NCBI GenBank assembly: GCA_023423935.1
Contig: JAFAEQ010000054.1
Span: 1-45,818 of the forward strand
Direction: 5' to 3'
DNA: 45,818 nt
Source of the DNA: Pseudomonadota bacterium
Lineage (GTDB): Bacteria > Pseudomonadota > Gammaproteobacteria > Steroidobacterales > Steroidobacteraceae
In this document: positions 31,584 to 40,010 of the stretch, piece after piece
Position numbering within the stretch: position 1 is the first letter of the stretch
Layout of the letters: every line of letters begins with the position of its first letter
Program-made: the position numbers and the translations under genes
The notes under the pieces: generated by a model
Databases searched by the model: none
The model's input: only the letters and a program-made list of their open reading frames with translations
Told to the model about the DNA's origin: nothing

Positions 31584-32747
31584 TCAGCCCAACGCTTCTT
31601 TCAGATCGGCGATCAGATCTTCGGTGTCTTCGATGCCGACCGACAGGCGAATCAGCGAATCGTCGATGCCCAGTGCTGCGCGCTTCTCGGGCGGGATCGA
31701 TGCGTGCGTCATGAGTCCCGGATGATCGACCAGACTCTCCACACCGCCGAGGCTCTCGGCGATCGTGAAAATGCGCAGCTTCTCGAGGAACTGGCGCGCG
31801 CCGTCGAGACCGCCCTTCACGAAGAAGGTCACGATGCCGCTGAAGCCGCGCTGCATCTGGCGCTTCGCCAATTCATGCTGCGGATGACTCGGCAAGCCCG
31901 GATAGAGCACACGCGTCACATTCGGATGACGCTCCAGCCATTGCGCGATTTCCAGTGAGCTCGTGCTCGTCTGGCGCATGCGCAGCGGCAGCGTCTTCAA
32001 TCCGCGCAGTGCCAGAAAACTGTCGAACGGGCCGCTGATGCCGCCGACTGCGTTCTGCAGGAATCCGACCTGATCGGCGAGTTCCGTATCCGCCGCGACG
32101 GCGACGCCGCCCACCATGTCGGAGTGTCCGTTCAGATATTTCGTTGCCGAGTGCACGACCAGATCCGCACCGAGCTCGATCGGCCGCTGGATATACGGGC
32201 TCGCGAACGTGTTATCGACCACCGTCAGAATGCCGCGCTTGTGGGCGAATTCCGCGACCTGCGCGATATCGACCAGACGCAAGGTGGGATTCGTCGGCGT
32301 TTCGATCCAGATCATGCGCGTCTTCGGACGCACGGCTGCCTGCAGCGCTTCCATACTCGAAAGATCCGCGAACGTAATATCGAGATTCGCCGTGCGACGA
32401 CGCACACGCTCGAACAGGCGGAAGGTCCCGCCGTAGAGATCGTCCATCGCGACGATGTGACTGCCCGCATCGAGCAACTCGATCACGGTGCTCGTCGCCG
32501 CCATGCCGGAGGCGAACGCAAATCCGCGCACTCCACCCTCGAGATCGGCAATGCAGCGCTCCCAGGCATTACGCGTCGGATTGCGGGTACGGGAATAGTC
32601 GTATCCCTTGTGTACGCCCGGACTCGACTGCGCATACGTCGAAGTCGTGTAGATAGGCGGCATCACTGCGCCGGTCGAAGGATCCGGCTCTTGCCCGGCA
32701 TGGATGCAGCGAGTGGCGAAGCCAAGGGAACGAGAGGATGAGGACAT
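31584..32747 (-). CDS. Cystathionine gamma-lyase/synthase (PLP)
   Basis: 387-residue member of the Cys/Met-metabolism PLP family. Visible are the N-terminal FATRCIHAGQEPDPSTGAV, the substrate-binding YDYSRTRNPT, cofactor stacking residues in FASGMAATST, the Asp in VVDNTFASPYIQRP and the Schiff-base Lys in SATKYLNGHSD. The C-terminal SLGGVESLVDHPGLMTHASI is typical. Sequence alone does not separate lyase from synthase; the adjacent cystathionine beta-synthase argues for the lyase, making cysteine from cystathionine. A heptamer array of ten units lies 35 bases upstream of the start. Confidence 0.9.
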   Translation of the reverse strand: MSSSSRSLGFATRCIHAGQEPDPSTGAVMPPIYTTSTYAQSSPGVHKGYDYSRTRNPTRNAWERCIADLEGGVRGFAFASGMAATSTVIELLDAGSHIVAMDDLYGGTFRLFERVRRRTANLDITFADLSSMEALQAAVRPKTRMIWIETPTNPTLRLVDIAQVAEFAHKRGILTVVDNTFASPYIQRPIELGADLVVHSATKYLNGHSDMVGGVAVAADTELADQVGFLQNAVGGISGPFDSFLALRGLKTLPLRMRQTSTSSLEIAQWLERHPNVTRVLYPGLPSHPQHELAKRQMQRGFSGIVTFFVKGGLDGARQFLEKLRIFTIAESLGGVESLVDHPGLMTHASIPPEKRAALGIDDSLIRLSVGIEDTEDLIADLKEALG

Positions 32748-32781
32748 GAGGACTACTTGTCAGAAATGGGGAATGGGAAAT

Positions 32782-32851
32782 GCAATGAGCAATGAGCAAT
32801 CAGCAATCAGCAATCAGCAATCAGCAATCAGCAATCAGCAATCAGCAATCA
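32782..32851. repeat. Tandem heptamer array, GCAATGA/GCAATCA, ten units
   Basis: Two GCAATGA units followed by eight perfect GCAATCA units, with degenerate units on the left (32765-32781). It lies directly upstream of the cystathionine lyase gene, where its length could change promoter geometry. No inverted partner with the same unit is seen. Perfect units suggest recent copy-number change. Confidence 0.9.
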
Positions 32852-32932
32852 GCAGCCTCAGGTCAGGCCACCAGCGTGTCAAGACAATGTGGTTGTGAGC
32901 CTATAGCAATTCAGGCCGTCAGGCGGAATCGC

Positions 32933-33001
32933 CATCACTTTCATCACTGTCATCACCGATTTCCTGACCGCACGTCACTCATCACGCATCACTCATCACT
33001 T
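32933..33001. repeat. Nonamer CATCACNNN run and heptamer ATCACTC arm
   Basis: CATCACTTT/CATCACTGT/CATCACCGA (32933-32959) has a 9-base period. GTCACTC/ATCACGC/ATCACTC/ATCACTT (32974-33001) has a 7-base period and ends eight bases from the cystathionine beta-synthase stop. Together with the GCAATCA array it fills most of the 260-base gap. Confidence 0.7.
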
Positions 33002-33008
33002 AAAGACA

Positions 33009-34376
33009 TCAACAACTCATCTGCCGACGCAGGTAGTTCAGCACGTCGGAGCGCGTGATGAGCCCCAGGAACTTATCGCCATCCATGACCGCCGCGGACG
33101 AGCGCACTTCCAGCATGGCGACGACATTGTTGATGGACGTGCTCTTGTCCACCTTGAGAAACGCCTTGGTCATCGCATTGCGCACCGGCTCGTTGAAACA
33201 CTCCGGCCGGCCGAACGCAAAGCGCAGGATGTCGTCTTCGGTCACCACACCAATCAGCTTGTCGTCCTCCATGACGGGCAGCTGCGAGAAGCCGGCATTG
33301 CGCAAACGATTGTGCGCGGTCGTGAGCGCGTCATCGGGGCCCACGGTAATCGTGGCGCGCTGACCGTGCGGACGACCGACCAGATCGCGCAAGTCGCCAT
33401 ACTTCTCGCGTTGCGTGAAGCCCTGATCTTCCATCCAGAAATCGTTGAACAGCTTCGACAGATAGCGCGATCCCGTGTCGCAGCCGAACGTGACCACACG
33501 CTTGGGCGTCTTCTGCTCGCGGCAGTAGCGCAATGCAGTTGCCAGCAACGTGCCCGTCGATGATCCGGCGAGAATGCCTTCCTTCTGCAGAAGCTCACGC
33601 GCCACCGAGAACGATTCGCCATCGCCGATGCTGAAGGCACGGCGCGTCATCGAAAAATCGCAGATCGAAGGGATGAAATCCTCACCGATCCCTTCCACGA
33701 GCCAGGATCCCTTCTGAGTCATTTTCCCCGTCTCGATGTACTCGGCGAGGATCGAGCCCTTCGGATCGGCCAACACGATCTCGATGTGCGGCGCATGTTT
33801 CTTGAAGTAAGCCGTCAGTCCAGCGATGGTGCCGCTCGAACCGACGCCGACCACGACAGCATCGACCTTGTTCTGCATCTGCTCGAGGATTTCCGGCGCG
33901 GTCGTCTCTTCGTGCGCTTTCGGATTGTCGGGATTGGCGAACTGATTGATGAAGTACGCCCCCATCTTCTTCGCGATCGATGCACCGAGATCCTGGTAGT
34001 ACTCGGGATGCCCCTTGCCGACGTCGGATCGCGTGAGAACCACTTCGGCACCCATCGCGCGCAGATTGAAGATCTTCTCCTGACTCATCTTGTCGGGCAG
34101 CACCAGGACCATGCGATATCCCTTCTGTGCGGCCACGAGCGCAAGACCGAGACCGGTATTGCCCGCCGTCGCCTCGACGATCGTGTCGCCAGGCTTCAGC
34201 TCTCCGCGTTTCTCCGCCTCCTGAATCATGTAGAGCCCGATGCGATCCTTGATCGAACCGCCGGGATTCATCATTTCGAGCTTGAGGAACAACTCGCACG
34301 GGCCCGTATCGAGCCGACTGAGCTTGATCATCGGCGTGCGACCGATCATCTCGAGTGCATTGGAATAGACGCGCAT
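33009..34376 (-). CDS. Cystathionine beta-synthase with two CBS domains
   Basis: 455-residue PLP enzyme that condenses serine and homocysteine to cystathionine (first step of reverse transsulfuration). The catalytic domain (about 1-320) has the Schiff-base Lys in NPGGSIKDRIG, TAGNTG for the substrate carboxylate, and GVGSSGTIAG for the PLP phosphate. Residues about 335-455 form two CBS domains (PDDALTTAHNRLRNAGFSQLPV and STSINNVVAMLEVRSSAAVM, shown in part). There is no N-terminal heme domain. ATG 34376 (MRVYSNALEMIGRTP) is the family-like start; upstream in-frame sequence antisense to prmC is not coding. Adjacent to the gamma-lyase on the same strand. Confidence 0.93.
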   Translation of the reverse strand: MRVYSNALEMIGRTPMIKLSRLDTGPCELFLKLEMMNPGGSIKDRIGLYMIQEAEKRGELKPGDTIVEATAGNTGLGLALVAAQKGYRMVLVLPDKMSQEKIFNLRAMGAEVVLTRSDVGKGHPEYYQDLGASIAKKMGAYFINQFANPDNPKAHEETTAPEILEQMQNKVDAVVVGVGSSGTIAGLTAYFKKHAPHIEIVLADPKGSILAEYIETGKMTQKGSWLVEGIGEDFIPSICDFSMTRRAFSIGDGESFSVARELLQKEGILAGSSTGTLLATALRYCREQKTPKRVVTFGCDTGSRYLSKLFNDFWMEDQGFTQREKYGDLRDLVGRPHGQRATITVGPDDALTTAHNRLRNAGFSQLPVMEDDKLIGVVTEDDILRFAFGRPECFNEPVRNAMTKAFLKVDKSTSINNVVAMLEVRSSAAVMDGDKFLGLITRSDVLNYLRRQMSC

Positions 34377-34480
34377 GATGAACCCTGCAGATGGAAGAGA
34401 GATGACTCGCTGTCGACTGCTGGTCAGAGCGAGGAGTCGACTGGATAATGCACGCAATTCTACGTGACCGACTGCTCTAA

Positions 34481-35347
34481 ATGCCTGCTGTAGATTCCCC
34501 ACAGACCGTTTCCGATGTACTGCATACCGCCACGATGCTGTTGTCGCGCACCTCGAACTCGCCGCGTCTCGACGCGGAATTGCTGCTCGAGTACGTGACA
34601 GGGTTATCACGCGCGTCTTTTCGCGCATCGCCGGAGCGCGGAGTACCGGTGCAGGCCGCATGGTCGTTTCAGCAACTGGTGAAGCGACGTTCGCAGGGAG
34701 AGCCCGTTGCATACATTCGCGGAGACCAGGAGTTCTGGTCGTTACTCTTCGAGGTGACACCTGCGGTGCTGATTCCGCGTCCGGAGACCGAGCTGCTGGT
34801 CGAGCGTGCATTGGCGCACATCGATCAGGATGCGCTAGCGCAGGTGGCCGATCTCGGCACGGGCAGCGGCGCTGTCGCCCTGTCCATCGCGCACGAGCGA
34901 CCGAAGGCACGCATCGTGGCTACGGACGTGTCGAAACAGGCACTCGAAGTCGCGACACGTAATGCAGCGCGCCTGCAGATCGCGAATGTGACGCTGCTTC
35001 AGGGCAGCTGGTTCGCACCGATCGCGGATCGCAGCTTCGATGTGATCGTGTCGAATCCTCCATACGTCGCCGACAACGATCCCGATCTCGCCGCCGATGT
35101 GCGGCGCTTCGAGCCGGCATTGGCCCTCTTCAGTGGAGGCAACGGTCTCGAAGCCATCGAACAGATCGTGGCCGGCGCACGCGAACGACTGAACGAGAAC
35201 GGCTGGCTCGTCCTCGAACATGGCTGGAAACAAGCGGCGCAGATCAGAGACTTACTTGTGCGAGCCGGCTTCGCTCACGTACGCTCGCATCCGGATCTGG
35301 CTGGTCACGAACGCGTTACGGAAGGGTGTGTTCTGAAGACCTCGTAG
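34481..35347 (+). CDS. prmC: Release factor glutamine N5-methyltransferase
   Basis: 288-residue enzyme that methylates the Gln of the GGQ motif in RF1 and RF2. An N-terminal helical domain (DVLHTATMLLSRTSNSPRLDAELLL) is followed by a SAM-binding Rossmann domain: VADLGTGSGAVALSIA, and the catalytic VIVSNPPYVAD. PRPETELLVE precedes it as in the family. Usually found directly after prfA; here it is 12 kb away and divergent from cystathionine beta-synthase. The ribosome site before ATG 34481 is weak. A cyclophilin gene follows after 50 bases on the same strand. Confidence 0.93.
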   Translation: MPAVDSPQTVSDVLHTATMLLSRTSNSPRLDAELLLEYVTGLSRASFRASPERGVPVQAAWSFQQLVKRRSQGEPVAYIRGDQEFWSLLFEVTPAVLIPRPETELLVERALAHIDQDALAQVADLGTGSGAVALSIAHERPKARIVATDVSKQALEVATRNAARLQIANVTLLQGSWFAPIADRSFDVIVSNPPYVADNDPDLAADVRRFEPALALFSGGNGLEAIEQIVAGARERLNENGWLVLEHGWKQAAQIRDLLVRAGFAHVRSHPDLAGHERVTEGCVLKTS

Positions 35348-35397
35348 ATCGCTCTTCGACCCGCAACGTGTCATCACTTTCACCACTCGTAACTACC

Positions 35398-35895
35398 ATG
35401 CTCGAATTCAAGACCACCAAGGGCACGTTCACCGTGCAGCTCTTCGACAAGCAGGCTCCGATCACCGTCGAGAACTTCCTGCAGTACGCCAAGGACGGAT
35501 ATTTCGAAGGAACGGTGTTCCATCGAGTCATTCCAGGCTTCATGGTGCAAGGTGGCGGCCTCACGGCCGACATGAAGACCAAGGCGGGGCAGCGCGATCC
35601 GATCAAGAACGAGGCCACCAACGGCCTCAAGAACAAGCGCGGCACGCTGTCGATGGCCCGCACCAACGACATCAATAGCGCCACGTCGCAGTTCTTCATC
35701 AACCTGGTGGATAACGATTTCCTCGACAACCGGCCGGGAAACTTCGGCTACGCCGTATTCGGCCGCATCGCTTCCGGCATGGAAGTGATCGATGCCATCG
35801 CAGGCGTGAAGACTGGCAGCAAGTCCGGTCATCAGGACGTGCCCACCGACCCGATCACGATCGAGTCGGTCACCGTCATCGAAGATCCGAGCTGA
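35398..35895 (+). CDS. ppiB: Cyclophilin-type peptidyl-prolyl isomerase, cytoplasmic
   Basis: 165-residue isomerase of Xaa-Pro bonds. Catalytic and binding residues are in FHRVIPGFMVQGGG (Arg, Phe, Met, Gln), TLSMARTNDINSATSQFFINL and FGYAVFGRIASGMEVIDAI. No signal peptide, so PpiB-type rather than periplasmic PpiA. ATG 35398 begins MLEFKTTKGTFTVQLFDKQAP, the family start. It may be cotranscribed with prmC. Confidence 0.95.
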   Translation: MLEFKTTKGTFTVQLFDKQAPITVENFLQYAKDGYFEGTVFHRVIPGFMVQGGGLTADMKTKAGQRDPIKNEATNGLKNKRGTLSMARTNDINSATSQFFINLVDNDFLDNRPGNFGYAVFGRIASGMEVIDAIAGVKTGSKSGHQDVPTDPITIESVTVIEDPS

Positions 35896-36025
35896 GAACA
35901 ACGACAATCGGCGTAGCCAAGCGCAGAAGCCGCAATGCGGGAGCGAGTCGGGCCATCCGGTCGTCTCTAGCGTGTCGTCTCTGCGCTTTTTACGGCCATG
36001 CATCTCCAGTAGTTGCAGGTGAGGA

Positions 36026-36775
36026 TTGGCAGAACGAACCTTCGCATCACGGTTCTTGCGCCTGTGCGGATGGCTCATCCTGAGCTGGCTCGTGCTCTCG
36101 ATCGGCGCCGTACTCTTATTTCGTTGGATCGATCCGCCAACCTCGGCTTTCATTCTTCACGAACGCGCGATCGGCAGTTCGAGTAAGCCCGCTTACTCCG
36201 TGCGCCACACCTGGGTCGACGGCGCAGCGATCTCGCCTCACATGAAACTGGCGGTGATCGCCTCGGAAGATCAGAACTTCCCGGCCCACTACGGATTCGA
36301 CTTCAAGGCCATCGACCAGGCACTCGATGAGCGCGAGCGCGGCCGGCGCGTTCGCGGCGCAAGCACGATCTCGCAACAGACCGCGAAGAATCTGTTTCTC
36401 TGGTCTGGCAAGAGCTGGATCCGCAAAGGACTCGAGGCTTATTTCACGCTGCTGATCGAAATTCTGTGGCCCAAGCAGCGCATTCTCGAGGTGTATCTGA
36501 ACATCGCCGAGTTCGGCAAAGGCATCTTCGGTGTCGGCGCCGCGAGCGATGCGTTCTTCCATAAACCCGCAGCCCGCCTGAACGCCGCGGAAGCAGCACT
36601 CCTCGCCGCCGTCCTCCCGAATCCCAAGCGCCTGCGCGCCAACGCCCCCTCTCCCTACGTCCGCTCACGCCAGGTATGGATCATGGGTCAGATGCGCGGA
36701 CTGGGCGGCATTTCGTTGTTGAGCAAGATTGAAGATCGGCCGCAAAGACCGCAAAAAAGAAGCGACGGACAATAA
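36026..36775 (+). CDS. mtgA: Monofunctional biosynthetic peptidoglycan transglycosylase
   Basis: 249-residue inner-membrane glycosyltransferase that polymerises lipid II. One N-terminal helix (FLRLCGWLILSWLVLSIGAVLL) anchors a GT51 domain with catalytic Glu81 in VIASEDQNFPAHYGFD and the conserved GASTISQQTAKNLFLW, RIAEVYLNIAEFG-type (here ILEVYLNIAEFGKG) and ALLAAVLPNPKRL motifs. The start is TTG 36026 behind AGGTGAGG. The last 15 residues (EDRPQRPQKRSDGQ) are encoded by the first arm of the CCGCAAAGA array, so the natural end has been replaced. Confidence 0.93.
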   Translation: MAERTFASRFLRLCGWLILSWLVLSIGAVLLFRWIDPPTSAFILHERAIGSSSKPAYSVRHTWVDGAAISPHMKLAVIASEDQNFPAHYGFDFKAIDQALDERERGRRVRGASTISQQTAKNLFLWSGKSWIRKGLEAYFTLLIEILWPKQRILEVYLNIAEFGKGIFGVGAASDAFFHKPAARLNAAEAALLAAVLPNPKRLRANAPSPYVRSRQVWIMGQMRGLGGISLLSKIEDRPQRPQKRSDGQ

Positions 36776-37827
36776 CTAATCCAAGAGATGCCGCTGCTTC
36801 GAGTCGTCGGCACTGATTTCTTTATTCGGCCTTGCGGCTCCCGCTCCTAACTCTTCACCCTCCACGCGCGGGCTGGCGGCACTTCGTGATTGATCAAGAC
36901 CGAAGATTAGCCGCAAGGACCGCAAAAAAGAGGTCAGGAATAGTTGATCGAAGAACAACAGATCCTCCGCCTCCTCGGCACTCATTCTTTTATGCGGTCT
37001 TTGCGGCTCCCGCTCCTAACTCTTCACCCTCCACGCGCGGGGTGGCGGCACTTCGTGATTGATCAAGACCGAAGATGAGCCGCAAGGACCGCAAAAAAGA
37101 GGCCAGGGAATAGTTGATCGAAGAACAGCAGATCCTGCGCCTCCTCGGCACTCATTTCCTTTATGCGGTCTTTGCGGCTCCCATTCCTAGCTCGGTGATG
37201 ACACAGATGCAGCGATGCGTGCTTCCGCGAACACGCTGCGCAGGCTCGGCAGCACTTCGTGGTTGATCGAGATCGAAGATGAGCCGCAAGGACCGCAAAA
37301 AAGAGGCCAGGGAATAGTTGATCGAAGAACAACAGATCCTCCGCATCGTCGGTCGGCATTCAATTCCTTTATGCGGTCTTTGCGGCTCCCATTCCTAGCT
37401 CGGTGATGACACAGATGCAGCGATGCGTTCTTCCGCGAACACGCTGCGCAGCCTCGGCAGCACTTCGTGGTTGAGCGAGATCGAAGATGAGCCGCAAAGA
37501 CCGCGAAAAAGAGGCCAGGGAACAGTTGATTGAGAACAGCAGCTCCTCCGCATCATCGGTCGGCATTCAATTCCTTTATGCGGTCTTTGCGGCTCCCATT
37601 CCTAGCTCGGTGATGACACAGATGCAGCGAGCGATGCGTGCCTCCATGAAGCTGCACGGGCTCGGCGAAACTCCTGGTTGATCAAGATCGAAGATCGGCC
37701 GCAAAGACCGCAAAAGGAAGCGCGGAGCGCGGATCAATAACTAATCCAAGAGATGTCGTTCCTTCGACTCGCCTGCACTAATTTCTTTTATGCGGTCTTT
37801 GCGGCTAAGGTCTTGCGGCTCCGGCTC
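36731..37827. repeat. Six-copy tandem array of CCGCAAAGA inverted elements
   Basis: Copies start at about 36731, 36902, 37071, 37275, 37483 and 37690, so periods are about 170, 170, 204, 208 and 207 bases. Each has a left arm CCGCAAAGA/CCGCAAAAA (or CCGCAAGGA), a loop of about 65-75 bases, a right arm TTTATGCGG/TCTTTGCGG, and a linker. Copies 1 and 6 share one loop type (AATAACTAATCCAAGAGATG); copies 2-5 share another (GGGAATAGTTGATCGAAGAA). The array lies between convergent mtgA and the FAH-family gene and touches both ends. The linker in copies 1 and 2 repeats CTCCTAACTCTTCAC, the same bases that form the FAH-family gene's last codons. Confidence 0.92.
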
Positions 37828-38808
37828 CTAACTCTTCACGACCTTCTGATCGATCGACCCGAAGATGCTTTTGCCCTGGGCATCGAACATTTCGATACGC
37901 ACGCGGTCGCCGAACTTCAGGAACGGTGTGATCGCCTTGCCGTGCTCGATCTGCTCGAGCATGCGGCGTTCGGCCAGGCAGGCCGATCCGCGGGAACGGT
38001 CGTAGTTCGAGACGGTGCCCGAGCCGATGATCGTGCCCGCGCCTGCGTTGCGCGTCTTCGTGATGTGCTCGATCAGGCGCGGGAAGTCGAAGGTCATGTC
38101 GATGCCCGTCTGCGGCTCACCGAACAGCTCGTCGTTGATGTGCACGGTCAGCGGCAGGTTCACCTTGCCGCCATCCCATGCGTCGCCGAGCTCATCCGGC
38201 GTGACTGCAACCGGAGAGAAAGCCGTTGCGGGCTTCGATTGATAGAAGCCGAATCCTTTCGCGAGCTCGCCCGGAATCAGATTGCGCAGCGACCAGTCGT
38301 TGACGAGCATGACGAGCTTGATGTGTTTGCGCGCGTCGGCCTGTGTGATGCCCATACGGACATCGTCGGTGACCACGGCGACCTCGCCTTCGAGATCGAT
38401 TCCGAAGCTTTCGCTCGGCACGGGCACATCGTCGTTCGGGCCGAGAAAATCATCGGATCCGCCCTGATAGACGAGCGGATCGGTCCAGAAGGTCTCGGGC
38501 ATTTCCGCGCCTCGCGCCTTGCGCACCAGCTCGACGTGATTCACGTAAGCGGAACCATCTACCCAGTGATACGCGCGCGGCAGGGGTGCGCGCGCCTGCG
38601 TGGCGTCGAAAGCAAATGCGCCTCGCGCCCGACCGGCCTCGAGATCCTCCGCCATCGCACGCAATGCAGGCTCCACCTCGGACCAGCGGTCGAGCGCCGC
38701 CTGCAATGTCGGCGCTACGTTGACCGCATCGACTGCGAGAGAGAGATCCCGGCTCACCACGACCAGGCGACCATCGCGAACGTTCGAACTCAGAGTCGCC
38801 AGCTTCAT
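37828..38808 (-). CDS. Fumarylacetoacetate hydrolase family protein
   Basis: 326-residue FAH-fold enzyme. Metal-binding acids appear in SFGIDLEGEVAVVTDDV (the E-x-E pattern with the later Asp in MLVNDWSLRNLIPGE). Further motifs are KPATAFSPVAVTPDELG and GTIIGSGTVSNYDRSRGSACLAERRM. These suit hydrolysis of a C-C bond in a fumarylpyruvate or fumarylacetoacetate-like compound, as in tyrosine breakdown, but no other genes of that pathway are here. It starts within the msrA stop (ATGA overlap), so the two are coupled. Its 3' end borders the repeat array. Confidence 0.9.
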   Translation of the reverse strand: MKLATLSSNVRDGRLVVVSRDLSLAVDAVNVAPTLQAALDRWSEVEPALRAMAEDLEAGRARGAFAFDATQARAPLPRAYHWVDGSAYVNHVELVRKARGAEMPETFWTDPLVYQGGSDDFLGPNDDVPVPSESFGIDLEGEVAVVTDDVRMGITQADARKHIKLVMLVNDWSLRNLIPGELAKGFGFYQSKPATAFSPVAVTPDELGDAWDGGKVNLPLTVHINDELFGEPQTGIDMTFDFPRLIEHITKTRNAGAGTIIGSGTVSNYDRSRGSACLAERRMLEQIEHGKAITPFLKFGDRVRIEMFDAQGKSIFGSIDQKVVKS

Positions 38809-39461
38809 TGTGCAACCGCCAGGCCGATCGGACAGCTCACGCCCGTGCCACCGATGCCGCAGTATCCATTCGGATTCTTCGCCAGATACTGCTGGTGATA
38901 GTCCTCGGCGTAATAGAACTTCGGCGCATCGATGATCTCGGTGGTGATCGCATCGGTGTGGCCCGCATTGCGCAGCGCTTGTGCATAAGCATCGCGACTC
39001 GCGATCGCCGCGGCCTTCTGGTCTTCATCGAAGGCGTAGATGCCGGAGCGATATTGCGTGCCGACATCGTTGCCCTGCCGCATGCCCTGCGTCGGATCGT
39101 GCGATTCCCAGAACGTCTTGAGGAGCGTTTCGTAGCTCACCTGACGCGGATTGAACATCACCAGCACAACCTCGTTGTGACCGGTGTAGCCGCTGCACAC
39201 TTCCTCGTAGGTCGGATTCGGCGTGCTGCCCGCGGCATAGCCGACTGCGGTGCTGTACACGCCCGGCAGCTGCCAGAACTTCCGCTCGGCGCCCCAGAAG
39301 CAGCCCAATCCGAACATCGCCTGTTCGACACCGTCCGGAAAGGGCGGCACGATGCGATTGCCGTTCACGTAGTGCCGCTCGGGCACTTTCATCGCAACAG
39401 CACGGCCGGGTAATACATCGGCCGGATCCGGCATCACGGCCTTCTTGCGAAATGCGTACAT
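38805..39461 (-). CDS. msrA: Peptide methionine-S-sulfoxide reductase MsrA
   Basis: 218-residue enzyme that reduces methionine-S-sulfoxide in proteins. The catalytic Cys54 is in FGLGCFWGAERKFW; GYAAGSTPNPTYEEVCSGYTGHNEVV and the C-terminal AEDYHQQYLAKNPNGYC complete the family pattern. Further C-terminal Cys residues (NGYCGIGGTGVSC) can act as resolving cysteines. GAGGAA lies upstream of ATG 39461. First gene of a two-gene operon with the FAH-family gene. Confidence 0.95.
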   Translation of the reverse strand: MYAFRKKAVMPDPADVLPGRAVAMKVPERHYVNGNRIVPPFPDGVEQAMFGLGCFWGAERKFWQLPGVYSTAVGYAAGSTPNPTYEEVCSGYTGHNEVVLVMFNPRQVSYETLLKTFWESHDPTQGMRQGNDVGTQYRSGIYAFDEDQKAAAIASRDAYAQALRNAGHTDAITTEIIDAPKFYYAEDYHQQYLAKNPNGYCGIGGTGVSCPIGLAVAQ

Positions 39462-40010
39462 AAATTCCTCGAGTGACTCGTGGTCGAGTTTTCATCGCCA
39501 ATGCGTGAAGGGTACGGACAAGGGCGCATGGTCGGCAAACTTGCATGCGCCAATCGTCGGGTTTTGAGTTCGCTGCATACGATGGGACGTGCATCGTTGC
39601 ACTCGTTGGACATGACAACGCTTGCATACTGATGCCGCAGCACTCTCGCCCGCGGCGGACGGATCGATTGCATACCAGCTGGCCAACGTCTGATTCGTGT
39701 TTTGCATTCAGACGCGAAGCCGACTGATCAGAGCCTCTTAGATAGGGTCGATGCGGGGAAAATCCACACCAAGTCGAGGGTGCGCACGTCGAACGATGAG
39801 CGCGAGCGTCATGCCGGCGCAAATCCTCGGTTGCCACAGCAAGCGGCGCCATGGTGCAAGGCAAGGCGATTGGGAGCGCGGAATAGAACTTACGCAGGCG
39901 GGGCTGGACTGCCAAATCCGGCGCATTGCGCAAGACGCCTGCGATCAGGCGCGGAACTGCCGCTCGGGCAGCGGCAGCAATTCATCGGATCCTGAGTCGG
40001 TATTGGTCGT
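39462..40010. other. Intergenic stretch without a supported gene
   Basis: About 550 bases. A perfect 8-base inverted repeat GGCGCATG/CATGCGCC (39523-39530 with 39544-39551) lies in the msrA upstream region. Short open frames on both strands have no ribosome sites or recognisable domains. No repeat family from elsewhere in the window is present. Confidence 0.45.

Noticed and set aside
37063..37359. Small minus-strand proteins with repeated FAVLAAHLRS-type endings
   Set aside because: They are translations of the CCGCAAAGA repeat arms, have no ribosome sites, and vary in frame among copies.
36731..37827. CRISPR array
   Set aside because: Units are 170-208 bases with similar, not unique, intervening sequence, each unit is itself an inverted repeat, and no cas genes are present.
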